DNA from: an uncultured Lachnospiraceae bacterium
GTDB lineage: Bacteria; Bacillota; Clostridia; Lachnospirales; Lachnospiraceae
Assembly (NCBI GenBank): GCA_900555195.1
Contig: USKC01000057.1
Coordinates: 1-13,086 of the forward strand
Length of the DNA stretch: 13,086 nt
Reading direction: 5' to 3'
In this document: one piece after another, positions 1-6,224 of the stretch
How the letters are laid out: each line of letters starts with the position of its first letter
Position numbering within the stretch: the first letter of the stretch is position 1
Notes under the pieces: model-generated
Told to the model about the DNA's origin: nothing
Database searches by the model: none
Seen by the model: only the letters and a program-made list of their open reading frames with translations
Position numbers and translations under genes: made by a program

Positions 1-1157
1 TCGAACACATATTCCGTACCCGGAGTGGTAACGCTCTGCTTATAGGTCTCCAGAGCCGTCTCGCTGGGATATGCGGGAACCGCCGCATTTTCCGCATAAA
101 TCTGAGCGCCTTCTTCACTGTAGTTGCAGAACTTAATGAAGTCAAACGCCACATCGGGATGCTCGGTCTTCGCGTTGATACAATATGCCGCCGTGGAACC
201 CACTGTGCTGTTGAGTTCTACATCGTCGAAATGCGGCAGGGGGGCCGCGCACCACTCAAACTGCGGATCAGAATCCGGGAAGAGCAGGAAAGTCCAGTCG
301 CCGTTCAGCATCATATAGGTGCTTCCCTCCGCAAAAATAGCGTTTACATCAAAGGAACCGGACATCTCTTCCAAGCTCATATTGGACTGATCTTCATTAT
401 AGATTCTGTTCAGGAATTCCACATATTCTTTGGTCCTGGTCAGATTTTCATCCGTCAGATATTCTCCGGCTGCTGCCGCTCCTGTATTCATGATCCAGTT
501 TACAGCAATGCCTCCCCGAAGCTCATCCGTATTCAGCTGAGCGCACAGATCCGCGTATTCGTCCCAGGTCAGGTCAATCGGGTAGTCAACGCCCGCGGCG
601 TCGAACAGATCCTTATTGTACCACAGCAGCCAGCAGGACTTGGTTGTGCACAGTCCATACGTTTTGCCGCCGGTCTGATAAGCCTTTCCCATCTGTCCGT
701 AATCTTCAAAATTCACATCATTGGCCGCCATCAGATCATCCAGCGCCAGCAGCGCGCCGCCGTTCGCTATCTGCCTTACCTGGTCGCCGCCTCTGATCCA
801 CATCACGTCCACATCGGCGCCTCCGGAAAGCATTACCTTGATTTTATCGTCATAATCATCGTTCGCGATGATGGAAACGTTAATCTGCACATTCGGATGC
901 GCTTCCATATAAGCTTCCGCCTGCAGATTCGCCACCTTTTCGTTATCTGAATGCTCATAGAAATTCAGCACGATTTTTTCTTCGCTGTCCGCGGACTCTG
1001 CAGCCGCCTGTTCCCCGCTTCCTTCATCTGCGGCCGCCTCTGTGGCCGCGCTGCCGGAATCCGCGGCAGATTCAGCGGCATCCGAGCCGCCGCATCCGGT
1101 CATGCCCAATACCATTGCCGCGCTCAGCAGCAACGCAATTACTTTGCTTTTCTTCAT
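1..1157 (-). CDS. ABC transporter extracellular solute-binding lipoprotein, sugar type (C-terminus cut by window edge)
   Basis: The frame is open from the ATG at 1157 to the left edge, giving about 385 visible residues where the family usually has 420-450, so only the C-terminal tail is missing. The start is supported by AGGGAGG about 7 bases upstream. The N-terminus (MKKSKVIALLLSAAMVLGMT, then GC) is a lipoprotein signal peptide with the lipidated cysteine at residue 22. A low-complexity Ala/Glu/Ser/Asp linker runs to about residue 60, followed by a family 1 solute-binding fold. Family-typical segments are LLWYNKDLFDAAG, LTWDEYADL, MMLNGDW and GAQIYAENAAVPAYPSE. The known role of the family is to capture an extracellular sugar or oligosaccharide and deliver it to an ABC permease. 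The permease genes are not visible and would be expected beyond the left edge. It is a paralog of the neighbour at 1508-2800. The exact substrate cannot be read from the sequence. Confidence 0.93.
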   Translation of the reverse strand, partial: MKKSKVIALLLSAAMVLGMTGCGGSDAAESAADSGSAATEAAADEGSGEQAAAESADSEEKIVLNFYEHSDNEKVANLQAEAYMEAHPNVQINVSIIANDDYDDKIKVMLSGGADVDVMWIRGGDQVRQIANGGALLALDDLMAANDVNFEDYGQMGKAYQTGGKTYGLCTTKSCWLLWYNKDLFDAAGVDYPIDLTWDEYADLCAQLNTDELRGGIAVNWIMNTGAAAAGEYLTDENLTRTKEYVEFLNRIYNEDQSNMSLEEMSGSFDVNAIFAEGSTYMMLNGDWTFLLFPDSDPQFEWCAAPLPHFDDVELNSTVGSTAAYCINAKTEHPDVAFDFIKFCNYSEEGAQIYAENAAVPAYPSETALETYKQSVTTPGTEYVF

Positions 1158-1243
1158 GAGTTTTTCCTCCCTAATCAAGATGCCAAACATCTTTCATGGA
1201 ATCCAAACCATAAAAACGGTTTTCGGATCAGTTACAATAAGAT

Positions 1244-1287
1244 TCACTTTATGCTCCCTCCGTTATGGGAGCTGCTGTCTGAAGTGA
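1244..1287 (-). promoter_or_regulatory. Two-step hairpin in the leader of the edge solute-binding gene
   Basis: Outer arms TCACTT (1244-1249) and AAGTGA (1282-1287) enclose a GC-rich inner stem GCTCCC/GGGAGC (1253-1258 with 1267-1272) and an 8-base loop. It lies in the long untranslated region upstream of the ATG at 1157. No U-run follows on the minus strand, so a terminator is unlikely. An mRNA-stability or leader-structure role is only an inference. I recognise no known riboswitch class. Confidence 0.35.
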
Positions 1288-1329
1288 GAAGGCCTTCCGT
1301 TATGCTTGTAAATATGATAGCGCACATTC

Positions 1330-1361
1330 GTCATATTGCATAGGTTGATATTTTATCAACC
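1330..1361 (-). promoter_or_regulatory. Candidate promoter overlapped by a palindromic operator
   Basis: A perfect palindrome with 8-base arms, GGTTGATA-TTT-TATCAACC, occupies 1343-1361. On the minus strand its right half supplies a -35-like TTGATA (1359-1354), followed after 18 bases by a modest -10, TATGAC (1335-1330). This would give a leader of about 165 bases before the ATG at 1157. The geometry suits a dimeric repressor or activator controlling the solute-binding operon. The palindrome is read directly from the sequence, while the promoter assignment is weak because the -10 matches only 4 of 6 bases. Which regulator binds is unknown. Confidence 0.45.
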
Positions 1362-1440
1362 CAATTTTCTATACATTTTTTATTAATAATTGAGAGCCTT
1401 TCATCATTTTTTGCGCTCTTTGTTGGTTTTACGAAAAAAT

Positions 1441-1488
1441 ATCCTTTTTCATGCAGCAAAATTTTCACCCTGCCGCATGAAAAAGGAT
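1441..1488 (-). terminator. Rho-independent terminator after the second solute-binding gene
   Basis: A perfect 14-bp inverted repeat (1441-1454 with 1475-1488), extended by three more pairs after one mismatch, starts 19 bases after the stop of the gene at 1508-2800. On the minus strand it is followed by ATTTTTTCG, a six-T run. The stem is AT-rich but long. It separates the two solute-binding genes into independent transcription units. Confidence 0.75.
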
Positions 1489-1507
1489 GTTCCCGCAGAC
1501 CGGGTCG

Positions 1508-2800
1508 TTATCCCGCGCTGGAAGACCGCAGGATTTCCTTCCTGCCTTCTTCAAAATCCCCCATCGCCTCCTGCAGCGTAATCTCCCCCATTAAATACTT
1601 TTCCGCGTCTTCTTTAAAAAGGCTTAAAAGCCTGTCATATCCGTACCACATTGGCTGTTCCTGGACCTTTTGGGCCAAAAAGAAGATATCCGAATGCGCC
1701 GTTCCCGAAGCCTCCCCATAAATATCCCTGATCTCTTCGCTGGAATAGGCAGGGATCACCGCATTTCTCGCATAAATCTCCGCCCCCTGTTTTCCGCACA
1801 GAAATATCAGAAATTCAAACGCCTCCTCCGGAGCGCTGCATGTGGAAGTAATCGCTGCGAACTGATACATGCCCACTGTAATTCCTCCCTCCGTCCCTTC
1901 CGGCACAGGAAGAGGAGCGATATCCCATTCCGGCACAGAGCGTCCCGCCTCCGCGTCTTCCAGCAGCATGTTCACCATCCACTCTCCGTTCGCCATCATG
2001 GCGATATTCCCTTTTTCAAAGTCATACCTGCAGTCGTCTCCCCGGTCTTTGATCTGTTCGTAAGGCATATGAGTGCCGGATTCATACATCCGGTTCAAAA
2101 GCGCCAGGCTTTCTTCCACCGGCTCCAAATCGTCGTCAAGCAGATAATACCCTTCCTGTATTGCGCTTATATAATAGATCCAGGGCGGGAAATATCCTCC
2201 CCAGACCTGTTCCTCTCCGTCCGTCCAGGTCATTTTTTCCGCCAGTTCCAGGTATTCATCCCAGGTCATCTGCGTTGGATAAGGAAGTCCCGCTTCATCG
2301 AAGAGTTCCTTGTTATAGAAAAGCGCCCAGCATGTGCTCCTGGTAGGAAGGGCATAATATTCGCCTTCATAGGCGATCTCATTATACATGTTTCCGAACG
2401 CCGTCACGTCCAGATCGCTGTCCTTCAGATACTCCGTCAATCCCAGCAAAGCCCCTTTGTTCTCCATCTCTACCAGGTTCGCGTTGCCGCGCAGCCCGAT
2501 CAGATCCGCTCCGCAGGACGGAGCGTACTGATTCAGCCATTCCTCATGCTCCTGGTTCGGAATTACATGCAGCCGGACCGCTTCCCATCCCTTCAGCATA
2601 TTATAGGCTTCCGCCGCCTGTCCCACATAGCTTTCTTCGTCGCTCCAGATATAGAAATCCAGCGTTTCACGCTTCTCTGGTCTCTCTGTCTGCCTCGCTT
2701 CCTCCGTTTTGCCCCCTCCGGCACAGCCTGAAAGCAGCAGGCAGGCGGCAAAACAGCACAGCATCCGCCAAAAGCAGGGCAGAATCCTCGTATTTTTCAT
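1508..2800 (-). CDS. Extracellular solute-binding lipoprotein, family 1 (second paralog)
   Basis: This is a complete 430-residue protein. The frame can be extended to an ATG at 2812, but the GGAGG ribosome site (2810-2806) lies inside that extension and sits 5 bases before the ATG at 2800, so 2800 is the better start. The signal peptide ends in lipobox LLSGC with the lipidated cysteine at residue 26. The rest is a family 1 substrate-binding fold, with LFYNKELFDEAGLPYPTQ, MTWDEYLELAEKM, MMANGEWMVNMLL and GAEIYARNAVIPAYSSEE. These segments align with the edge paralog, and the family usually binds sugars or oligosaccharides for ABC import. No permease gene adjoins it. It has its own terminator and is divergent from a histidine kinase/response regulator operon. 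It could serve a transporter encoded elsewhere, or present ligand to the membrane kinase. The second possibility is inference only. Confidence 0.93.
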   Translation of the reverse strand: MKNTRILPCFWRMLCCFAACLLLSGCAGGGKTEEARQTERPEKRETLDFYIWSDEESYVGQAAEAYNMLKGWEAVRLHVIPNQEHEEWLNQYAPSCGADLIGLRGNANLVEMENKGALLGLTEYLKDSDLDVTAFGNMYNEIAYEGEYYALPTRSTCWALFYNKELFDEAGLPYPTQMTWDEYLELAEKMTWTDGEEQVWGGYFPPWIYYISAIQEGYYLLDDDLEPVEESLALLNRMYESGTHMPYEQIKDRGDDCRYDFEKGNIAMMANGEWMVNMLLEDAEAGRSVPEWDIAPLPVPEGTEGGITVGMYQFAAITSTCSAPEEAFEFLIFLCGKQGAEIYARNAVIPAYSSEEIRDIYGEASGTAHSDIFFLAQKVQEQPMWYGYDRLLSLFKEDAEKYLMGEITLQEAMGDFEEGRKEILRSSSAG

Positions 2801-2851
2801 CCTTTCCTCCATTCCGAAGCGCTTTGGCGCCGGGCAAAATCGAGGAGAACC

Positions 2852-3041
2852 AGAGCTGTGAAAGTAAGATTCATAGTTACTACTCAGCCAGGTCTGCGCA
2901 CAAGCTGCGCAGACCGTGTGAAAACGTACCGGCAGAAAGCAACCGGCCTATCGCGAAGCGATTGGAATGGCCGGTTGCCGTTACAATTCAGCTGAAGGCT
3001 GAATTGTAACGATTCATAAGTTTTGTACTTCCATAGCCTCT
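2852..3041. repeat. Structured intergenic element: imperfect terminal inverted repeats enclosing three hairpins
   Basis: This fills most of the 326-base divergent gap (2801-3126). The ends are imperfect inverted repeats: AGAGCTGTGAAAGTA (2852-2866) against the reverse complement of TACTTCCATAGCCTCT (3026-3041). Inside are three stem-loops. Hairpin 1 has a 10-bp perfect stem, 2891-2900 with 2906-2915, and loop CAAGC. Hairpin 2 has a 10-bp perfect outer stem, 2939-2948 with 2969-2978, enclosing ATCGC-GAA-GCGAT at 2950-2962. Hairpin 3 has a 14-bp perfect stem, 2979-2992 with 2998-3011, and loop TGAAG. The octamer GATTCATA occurs directly repeated at 2868-2875 and 3011-3018, flanking the hairpins. 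There is no coding potential and no T-run after any stem, so it is not simply a terminator. A dispersed palindromic repeat (MITE or REP type) or a structured RNA leader both fit. Confidence 0.7.
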
Positions 3042-3070
3042 TGACCCCTCGCCTGATCATGTGGCATACT
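3041..3070 (+). promoter_or_regulatory. Candidate promoter of the histidine kinase/response regulator operon
   Basis: TTGACC (3041-3046, 5 of 6 to consensus) is followed after 18 bases by CATACT (3065-3070, 4 of 6). Transcription would begin near 3077, about 50 bases before the kinase start. It begins where the structured element ends, so the element lies just upstream rather than inside the leader of this operon. Confidence 0.5.
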
Positions 3071-3082
3071 TGTCGTAGATCA

Positions 3083-3111
3083 AGTTTAGCCTATTTTTCA
3101 GGCAAATTCAA
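3083..3111 (-). promoter_or_regulatory. Weak candidate leftward promoter for the second solute-binding gene
   Basis: On the minus strand TTGAAT (3111-3106) is followed after 17 bases by TAAACT (3088-3083), each 4 of 6 to consensus. If used, the transcript would carry the whole hairpin element at 2852-3041 as its 5' leader. I found nothing better nearer to the gene start at 2800, but the match is poor. Confidence 0.25.
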
Positions 3112-3126
3112 CGAAAAGAGAATGCC

Positions 3127-4635
3127 ATGCTATACTTTTTATCCGCTTTTATTATTTTCATGCTGTTTTTGATTTTTCAGCGCGACATGCGTACTTCCGT
3201 TAAATATCTGGTAAGTACGGTCTTTTTTTATGCTCTGGCCATTCTTTTTATGATCCTTTATCTGTCGAAAGATGTCCGGTATTACAATATTCTCGAAAAT
3301 TATTTCCAGCTTCCCAAATCAACCTGGAAAGCGCTCATGTTTCTTCCTATATCGAAGGATATGCTGATCCGATTTATGAATCTGTTTTCTTTGCTCACCA
3401 TATTTTTCGGCTGTCTTTTTTCTTTGACTTATCAGAATAAAAACGTTGCCAGCAGGATCCGGCGCTATCGAAAAATCGTTTCCGTTCTGCTGGCCGCTGA
3501 ATTTATCCTCTTTGATCCGCTTGTTGAAAGGCTTTTGTATATTTTCTTCTATCCCTATATCATGGATGCGGGACAGTATCAGCTGTTTCTGAACATAACG
3601 CATATGATTACCATCGCTGCAAACAGCGGATTCGTCCTTATCAGCATCCTGAATCTGTTCCAGGCAAACCGGCAGATTTATTCCTTTCCGTACTTTAAAT
3701 ACTTTGCCTATGGAGAAACTTTCAGCTATACGCTGATTATGATTTCTTATCTGGTTTTGTTCGGCCAGATACCTGAACACATGATCCGCTATTCCAAGAT
3801 ATCCAGCTATACAAGTTATACTTCCCTCACTTTATGGAGCAACACGGCTGTTTACACGATTTTCCCATACTATTTATTTTTTGCATCGCTTCTTATGGGA
3901 GCCAGTGTGATCATGTTGGCCATAGTCAGCAGAAAGCTCAACAGCAACGATTTTACCATTTCCAGGCAGATTGACGCTTCCAACACTACCTCAAAAACCT
4001 TCTGCCACTATATGAAAAACGAGCTTCTGGCCCTTCAGGCTGAAATCCAAATGTTGGAAGTTGCCCCGCAGAATCAGGATGAGGTAGAACATATCACGGA
4101 ACGCTGCAGAAATCTATATAACCGATTGGATATCATTCATCGCAGTACTAAGACTTCCAAACTCATATTGGAAAATACCAATCTGGAGGCGCTGCTTGAG
4201 AGAATGACGGAACGCATGGCTTCTGATCTGAAAGGATATCATGTAGATATACGCACGGCCGGCCAGATCCCGGATGCAATGGTGGACGCCAACTATTTTG
4301 AACAGGCGATCCATAACATCGTAACCAACGCGATTGACGCCATGCGCAGCCTGCCGCAGGAGCGCAGAAATCTGACCTTCACACTGCGGGCAATCGACCA
4401 CTGGATTGCACTTTCCATCACCGATACGGGGCCAGGGATCACACAGAAAAATCTGCCTCATATTTTTGATCCCTTTTTCTCTTCCCAGCCCATTACAGAG
4501 CATTGGGGAATTGGCCTGACTATGACCTATCGTATCGTCAAGGCCCATAACGGCAGGATCTCTGTAGAAAGCCGGGAAGGAAAAGGAACCACCTTCCGGA
4601 TCCTGCTCCCGAATCTTTCCAAACTCATCTTATAA
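3127..4635 (+). CDS. Seven-helix membrane sensor histidine kinase
   Basis: The 502-residue protein senses an unknown signal, autophosphorylates on histidine and should pass phosphate to the regulator encoded 16 bases downstream. The N-terminal half (about 1-267) has roughly seven hydrophobic segments: near 1-18, 28-47, 84-101, 116-142, 153-178, 195-213 and 240-267. It has no large extracellular domain. A cytoplasmic H-box follows, with the likely phosphoacceptor H294 in FCHYMKNELLALQ. The ATPase domain shows an N-box (EQAIHNIVTNAIDAM, N401), G1 (DTGPGI, 433-438), F-box (PHIFDPFF), G2 (GIGLTMTYRIVKAHNG, from 461) and a terminal GKGTTFRILLP. All catalytic motifs are present, so it should be active. 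The H-box is HxxKNEL rather than the commoner HELRTPL. The ribosome site before the ATG is weak (AAAAGAGA). Divergence from a solute-binding gene suggests carbohydrate or nutrient sensing, which is inference. Confidence 0.95.
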   Translation: MLYFLSAFIIFMLFLIFQRDMRTSVKYLVSTVFFYALAILFMILYLSKDVRYYNILENYFQLPKSTWKALMFLPISKDMLIRFMNLFSLLTIFFGCLFSLTYQNKNVASRIRRYRKIVSVLLAAEFILFDPLVERLLYIFFYPYIMDAGQYQLFLNITHMITIAANSGFVLISILNLFQANRQIYSFPYFKYFAYGETFSYTLIMISYLVLFGQIPEHMIRYSKISSYTSYTSLTLWSNTAVYTIFPYYLFFASLLMGASVIMLAIVSRKLNSNDFTISRQIDASNTTSKTFCHYMKNELLALQAEIQMLEVAPQNQDEVEHITERCRNLYNRLDIIHRSTKTSKLILENTNLEALLERMTERMASDLKGYHVDIRTAGQIPDAMVDANYFEQAIHNIVTNAIDAMRSLPQERRNLTFTLRAIDHWIALSITDTGPGITQKNLPHIFDPFFSSQPITEHWGIGLTMTYRIVKAHNGRISVESREGKGTTFRILLPNLSKLIL

Positions 4636-4651
4636 ACTGGAGGATATACCA

Positions 4652-5353
4652 ATGAAAGACCAAATGATACGCGTACTGATCGCAGAAGATATGGAACCGA
4701 TCCGCCGGCTCTATACCAAAATTGTCTCTTCAGCCGATGATTGTGAAGTTGTCGCTGATGTGAGTACCGGAGAAATGGCCGTAAAAAAGGCATTGGAATA
4801 CCAGCCGGATGTGATCTTGATGGATATCGAAATGGAAAAAAAGGATGCCGGCCTGCGCGCAGTAGAGGAAATCTATCACGCCGGCCTAAATCCCAAAATT
4901 ATCATTCTTACCGTATATGAAGAAGATGAGTTGATTTTTACCGCATTTCAGCTCGGGGTCTGTGATTATCTTCTGAAAAATGCTCCAAAAGAGGAGGTGC
5001 TCACAAGTATCCGAAATGCTTACCATAACAACAGCCCGCTTCGTCCGGAGCTTGCGAGCAAAATATTGGGCGAATTTAAACGGGTGAAATCCTATGAGAC
5101 CAGTTTCCTGTTTGCCGTAACCATCGTTTCTTCCCTTACCCAGACGGAACTGGAACTGCTCCGCCTTCTTCTCGACGGCAAAAGCCGCCGTGAAATCTGC
5201 GCCCTCCGTCATGTGGAGATGTCCACTGTCAAAACGCAGGTTCATAATATCCTGAAAAAGTTCGGCAAGAAATCCATCGACGAGGTGGCGGCTCTGATCA
5301 ATTCCATGAATCTCTATGATTTCATATATAAGCAAAGCGGGGAACAGACATAA
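4652..5353 (+). CDS. LuxR/NarL-type response regulator
   Basis: This 233-residue transcription factor is the partner of the kinase just upstream. The start is fixed by GGAGGA 8 bases before the ATG. The N-terminal receiver domain (about 5-122) has the acidic pair E11/D12, phosphoacceptor D58 in VILMDIEM, T87 in IIILTVYE and K109 in DYLLKNAP, a full set for phosphorylation-dependent switching. The C-terminal LuxR-type helix-turn-helix spans about 160-217 (LTQTELELLRLLLDGKSRRE, with recognition helix near MSTVKTQVHNILKKFG). The family binds short inverted repeats and usually activates transcription. Plausible targets are the nearby solute-binding genes, for example the palindrome at 1343-1361 or the divergent gap. 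That link is a guess from location only. Confidence 0.96.
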   Translation: MKDQMIRVLIAEDMEPIRRLYTKIVSSADDCEVVADVSTGEMAVKKALEYQPDVILMDIEMEKKDAGLRAVEEIYHAGLNPKIIILTVYEEDELIFTAFQLGVCDYLLKNAPKEEVLTSIRNAYHNNSPLRPELASKILGEFKRVKSYETSFLFAVTIVSSLTQTELELLRLLLDGKSRREICALRHVEMSTVKTQVHNILKKFGKKSIDEVAALINSMNLYDFIYKQSGEQT

Positions 5354-5371
5354 CCGATGGAAGCTCTATAC

Positions 5372-5441
5372 GAAAAGGCTGCGCTACCAGGAAGAGCGCA
5401 TGCATAAACCTGCATACGCCTCCTGATACCGCAGCCTTTTC
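5372..5441. terminator. Bidirectional terminator between convergent genes
   Basis: A 21-bp stem with two mismatches (5372-5392 with 5421-5441) encloses a second stem, GCGCATGCA/TGCATACGC (5396-5404 with 5411-5419, one mismatch), and a 6-base loop. The outer arms carry GAAAAGG on the left and CCTTTTC on the right, so each strand ends in a short T-run. It starts 19 bases after the response regulator stop and lies downstream of the convergent rubrerythrin gene, so it serves both. Confidence 0.85.
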
Positions 5442-5486
5442 ATTACGCGCTCAGTTCTTTCCTAAGCCGCGCCAGATCCGCTTTTA

Positions 5487-6026
5487 TTAATAGTTCTCAG
5501 CCTTCACCTGGAAATATGCCTGCGGATGCGCGCAAACCGGGCAGACCTCAGGAGCCTTCTTGCCCACTACGATATGCCCGCAGTTTGAGCACTGCCAGAT
5601 CACATCTCCGTCCTTGGAGAATACCAGATCGCCTTCCACATTCGCCAGGAGCTTTCTGTATCTTTCCTCATGCTCCTTCTCGATCGCAGCTACGCCCTCA
5701 AATAGCCTTGCGATATCATCAAACCCTTCTTCTCTGGCTTCCTTAGCGAACGTTGCGTACATATCCGTCCACTCATAGTTCTCGCCTTCCGCAGCTGCGG
5801 CCAGGCACTCAGCCGTGCTTCCGATACCGCCGTTCAAAAGCTTAAACCACATTTTCGCATGCTCTTTTTCATTGTTAGCCGTCTCTTCAAAAATATTCGC
5901 AATCTGAACAAATCCGTCTTTTCTCGCCTTGGAAGCGAAATAGGTATACTTGTTCCTCGCCATGGACTCGCCTGCAAATGCGGTCTCCAGATTCTTCTCT
6001 GTCTTTGATCCCTTTAACTCTGCCAT
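5487..6026 (-). CDS. rbr: Rubrerythrin (peroxide-scavenging diiron/rubredoxin protein)
   Basis: The 179-residue cytoplasmic protein reduces hydrogen peroxide to water in anaerobes, using electrons passed from its rubredoxin-like iron centre to a diiron site. The four-helix domain carries the expected ligands: E20 in [12 protein letters not shown]53 and H56 in [11 protein letters not shown]82/E85 near [10 protein letters not shown], and E116/H119 in [10 protein letters not shown]. The C-terminal rubredoxin domain has CSNCG (C146, C149) and CPVC (C162, C165). Length and domain order are normal for the family (about 180-190). AGGAGG at 6039-6034 sits 7 bases before the ATG. It has its own strong promoter at 6178-6206 with a leader of about 145 bases, and ends toward the bidirectional terminator at 5372-5441. 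Readthrough from the NUDIX gene upstream is possible because no terminator lies between them. Confidence 0.98.
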   Translation of the reverse strand: MAELKGSKTEKNLETAFAGESMARNKYTYFASKARKDGFVQIANIFEETANNEKEHAKMWFKLLNGGIGSTAECLAAAAEGENYEWTDMYATFAKEAREEGFDDIARLFEGVAAIEKEHEERYRKLLANVEGDLVFSKDGDVIWQCSNCGHIVVGKKAPEVCPVCAHPQAYFQVKAENY

Positions 6027-6128
6027 GATGCAACCTCCTTTTCTTGAGCAACAGCTGCCCCATCATGCAGCATCCACTGTCCGATGCCGCTACCCACAGT
6101 CAGTTTCTGTTCTTTGGGAATCTTGTGA

Positions 6129-6159
6129 GAAAACGCTTCTGCAAAGGAAAACGTTTCCT
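6129..6159 (-). promoter_or_regulatory. Tandem operator-like repeats in the rubrerythrin leader
   Basis: The 11-mer GAAAACGCTTC (6129-6139) is repeated as GAAAACGTTTC (6147-6157), 10 of 11 identical with an 18-base period. The second copy sits in a palindrome, AGGAAA-ACG-TTTCCT (6145-6159). The central AACG resembles LacI/CcpA-family operators, but the flanking TG/CA of a classical cre site is absent. The repeats lie roughly 12-42 bases downstream of the predicted transcription start, where a bound repressor would block transcription. Confidence 0.45.
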
Positions 6160-6177
6160 GTTCCCTTGATGATTCTT

Positions 6178-6206
6178 AGTATACCCAATCCCAATATATT
6201 TGTCAA
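6178..6206 (-). promoter_or_regulatory. Near-consensus sigma-A promoter of rubrerythrin
   Basis: On the minus strand a perfect TTGACA (6206-6201) is followed after exactly 17 bases by TATACT (6183-6178, 5 of 6). It sits about 18 bases beyond the stop codon of the NUDIX gene and directs transcription into rubrerythrin. This is the strongest promoter match in the window. Confidence 0.88.
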
Positions 6207-6224
6207 TATCAAAAATAGTAATTA

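Noticed and set aside
159..950. Rightward open frame of 263 codons near the left edge
   Set aside because: It is antisense to the edge solute-binding gene, which has a lipobox, ribosome site and family motifs.
1392..1420. Small inverted repeat AGAGC/GCTCT upstream of the edge solute-binding gene
   Set aside because: It is only a 5-bp stem with a long loop, within chance expectation.
1670..2731. Rightward open frame of 353 codons
   Set aside because: It is the shadow of the second solute-binding gene, with no ribosome site or domain signal.
3068..3104. Short inverted repeats (ACTTG/CAAGT and GCCT/AGGC) in the kinase leader
   Set aside because: Arms of 4-5 bp are too short to call as operators without comparative data.
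5442..5486. Short open stretch after the rubrerythrin stop resembling a helical protein tail
   Set aside because: It has no start codon and is too short to support a gene or pseudogene call.
6014..6073. Possible leader peptide (about 19 codons) overlapping the rubrerythrin start
   Set aside because: Only a weak ribosome site precedes it and the sequence shows no attenuator-like codon runs.
6207..6224. Possible PerR box upstream of the rubrerythrin -35
   Set aside because: The AT-rich sequence only loosely resembles the PerR consensus and lacks its symmetry.
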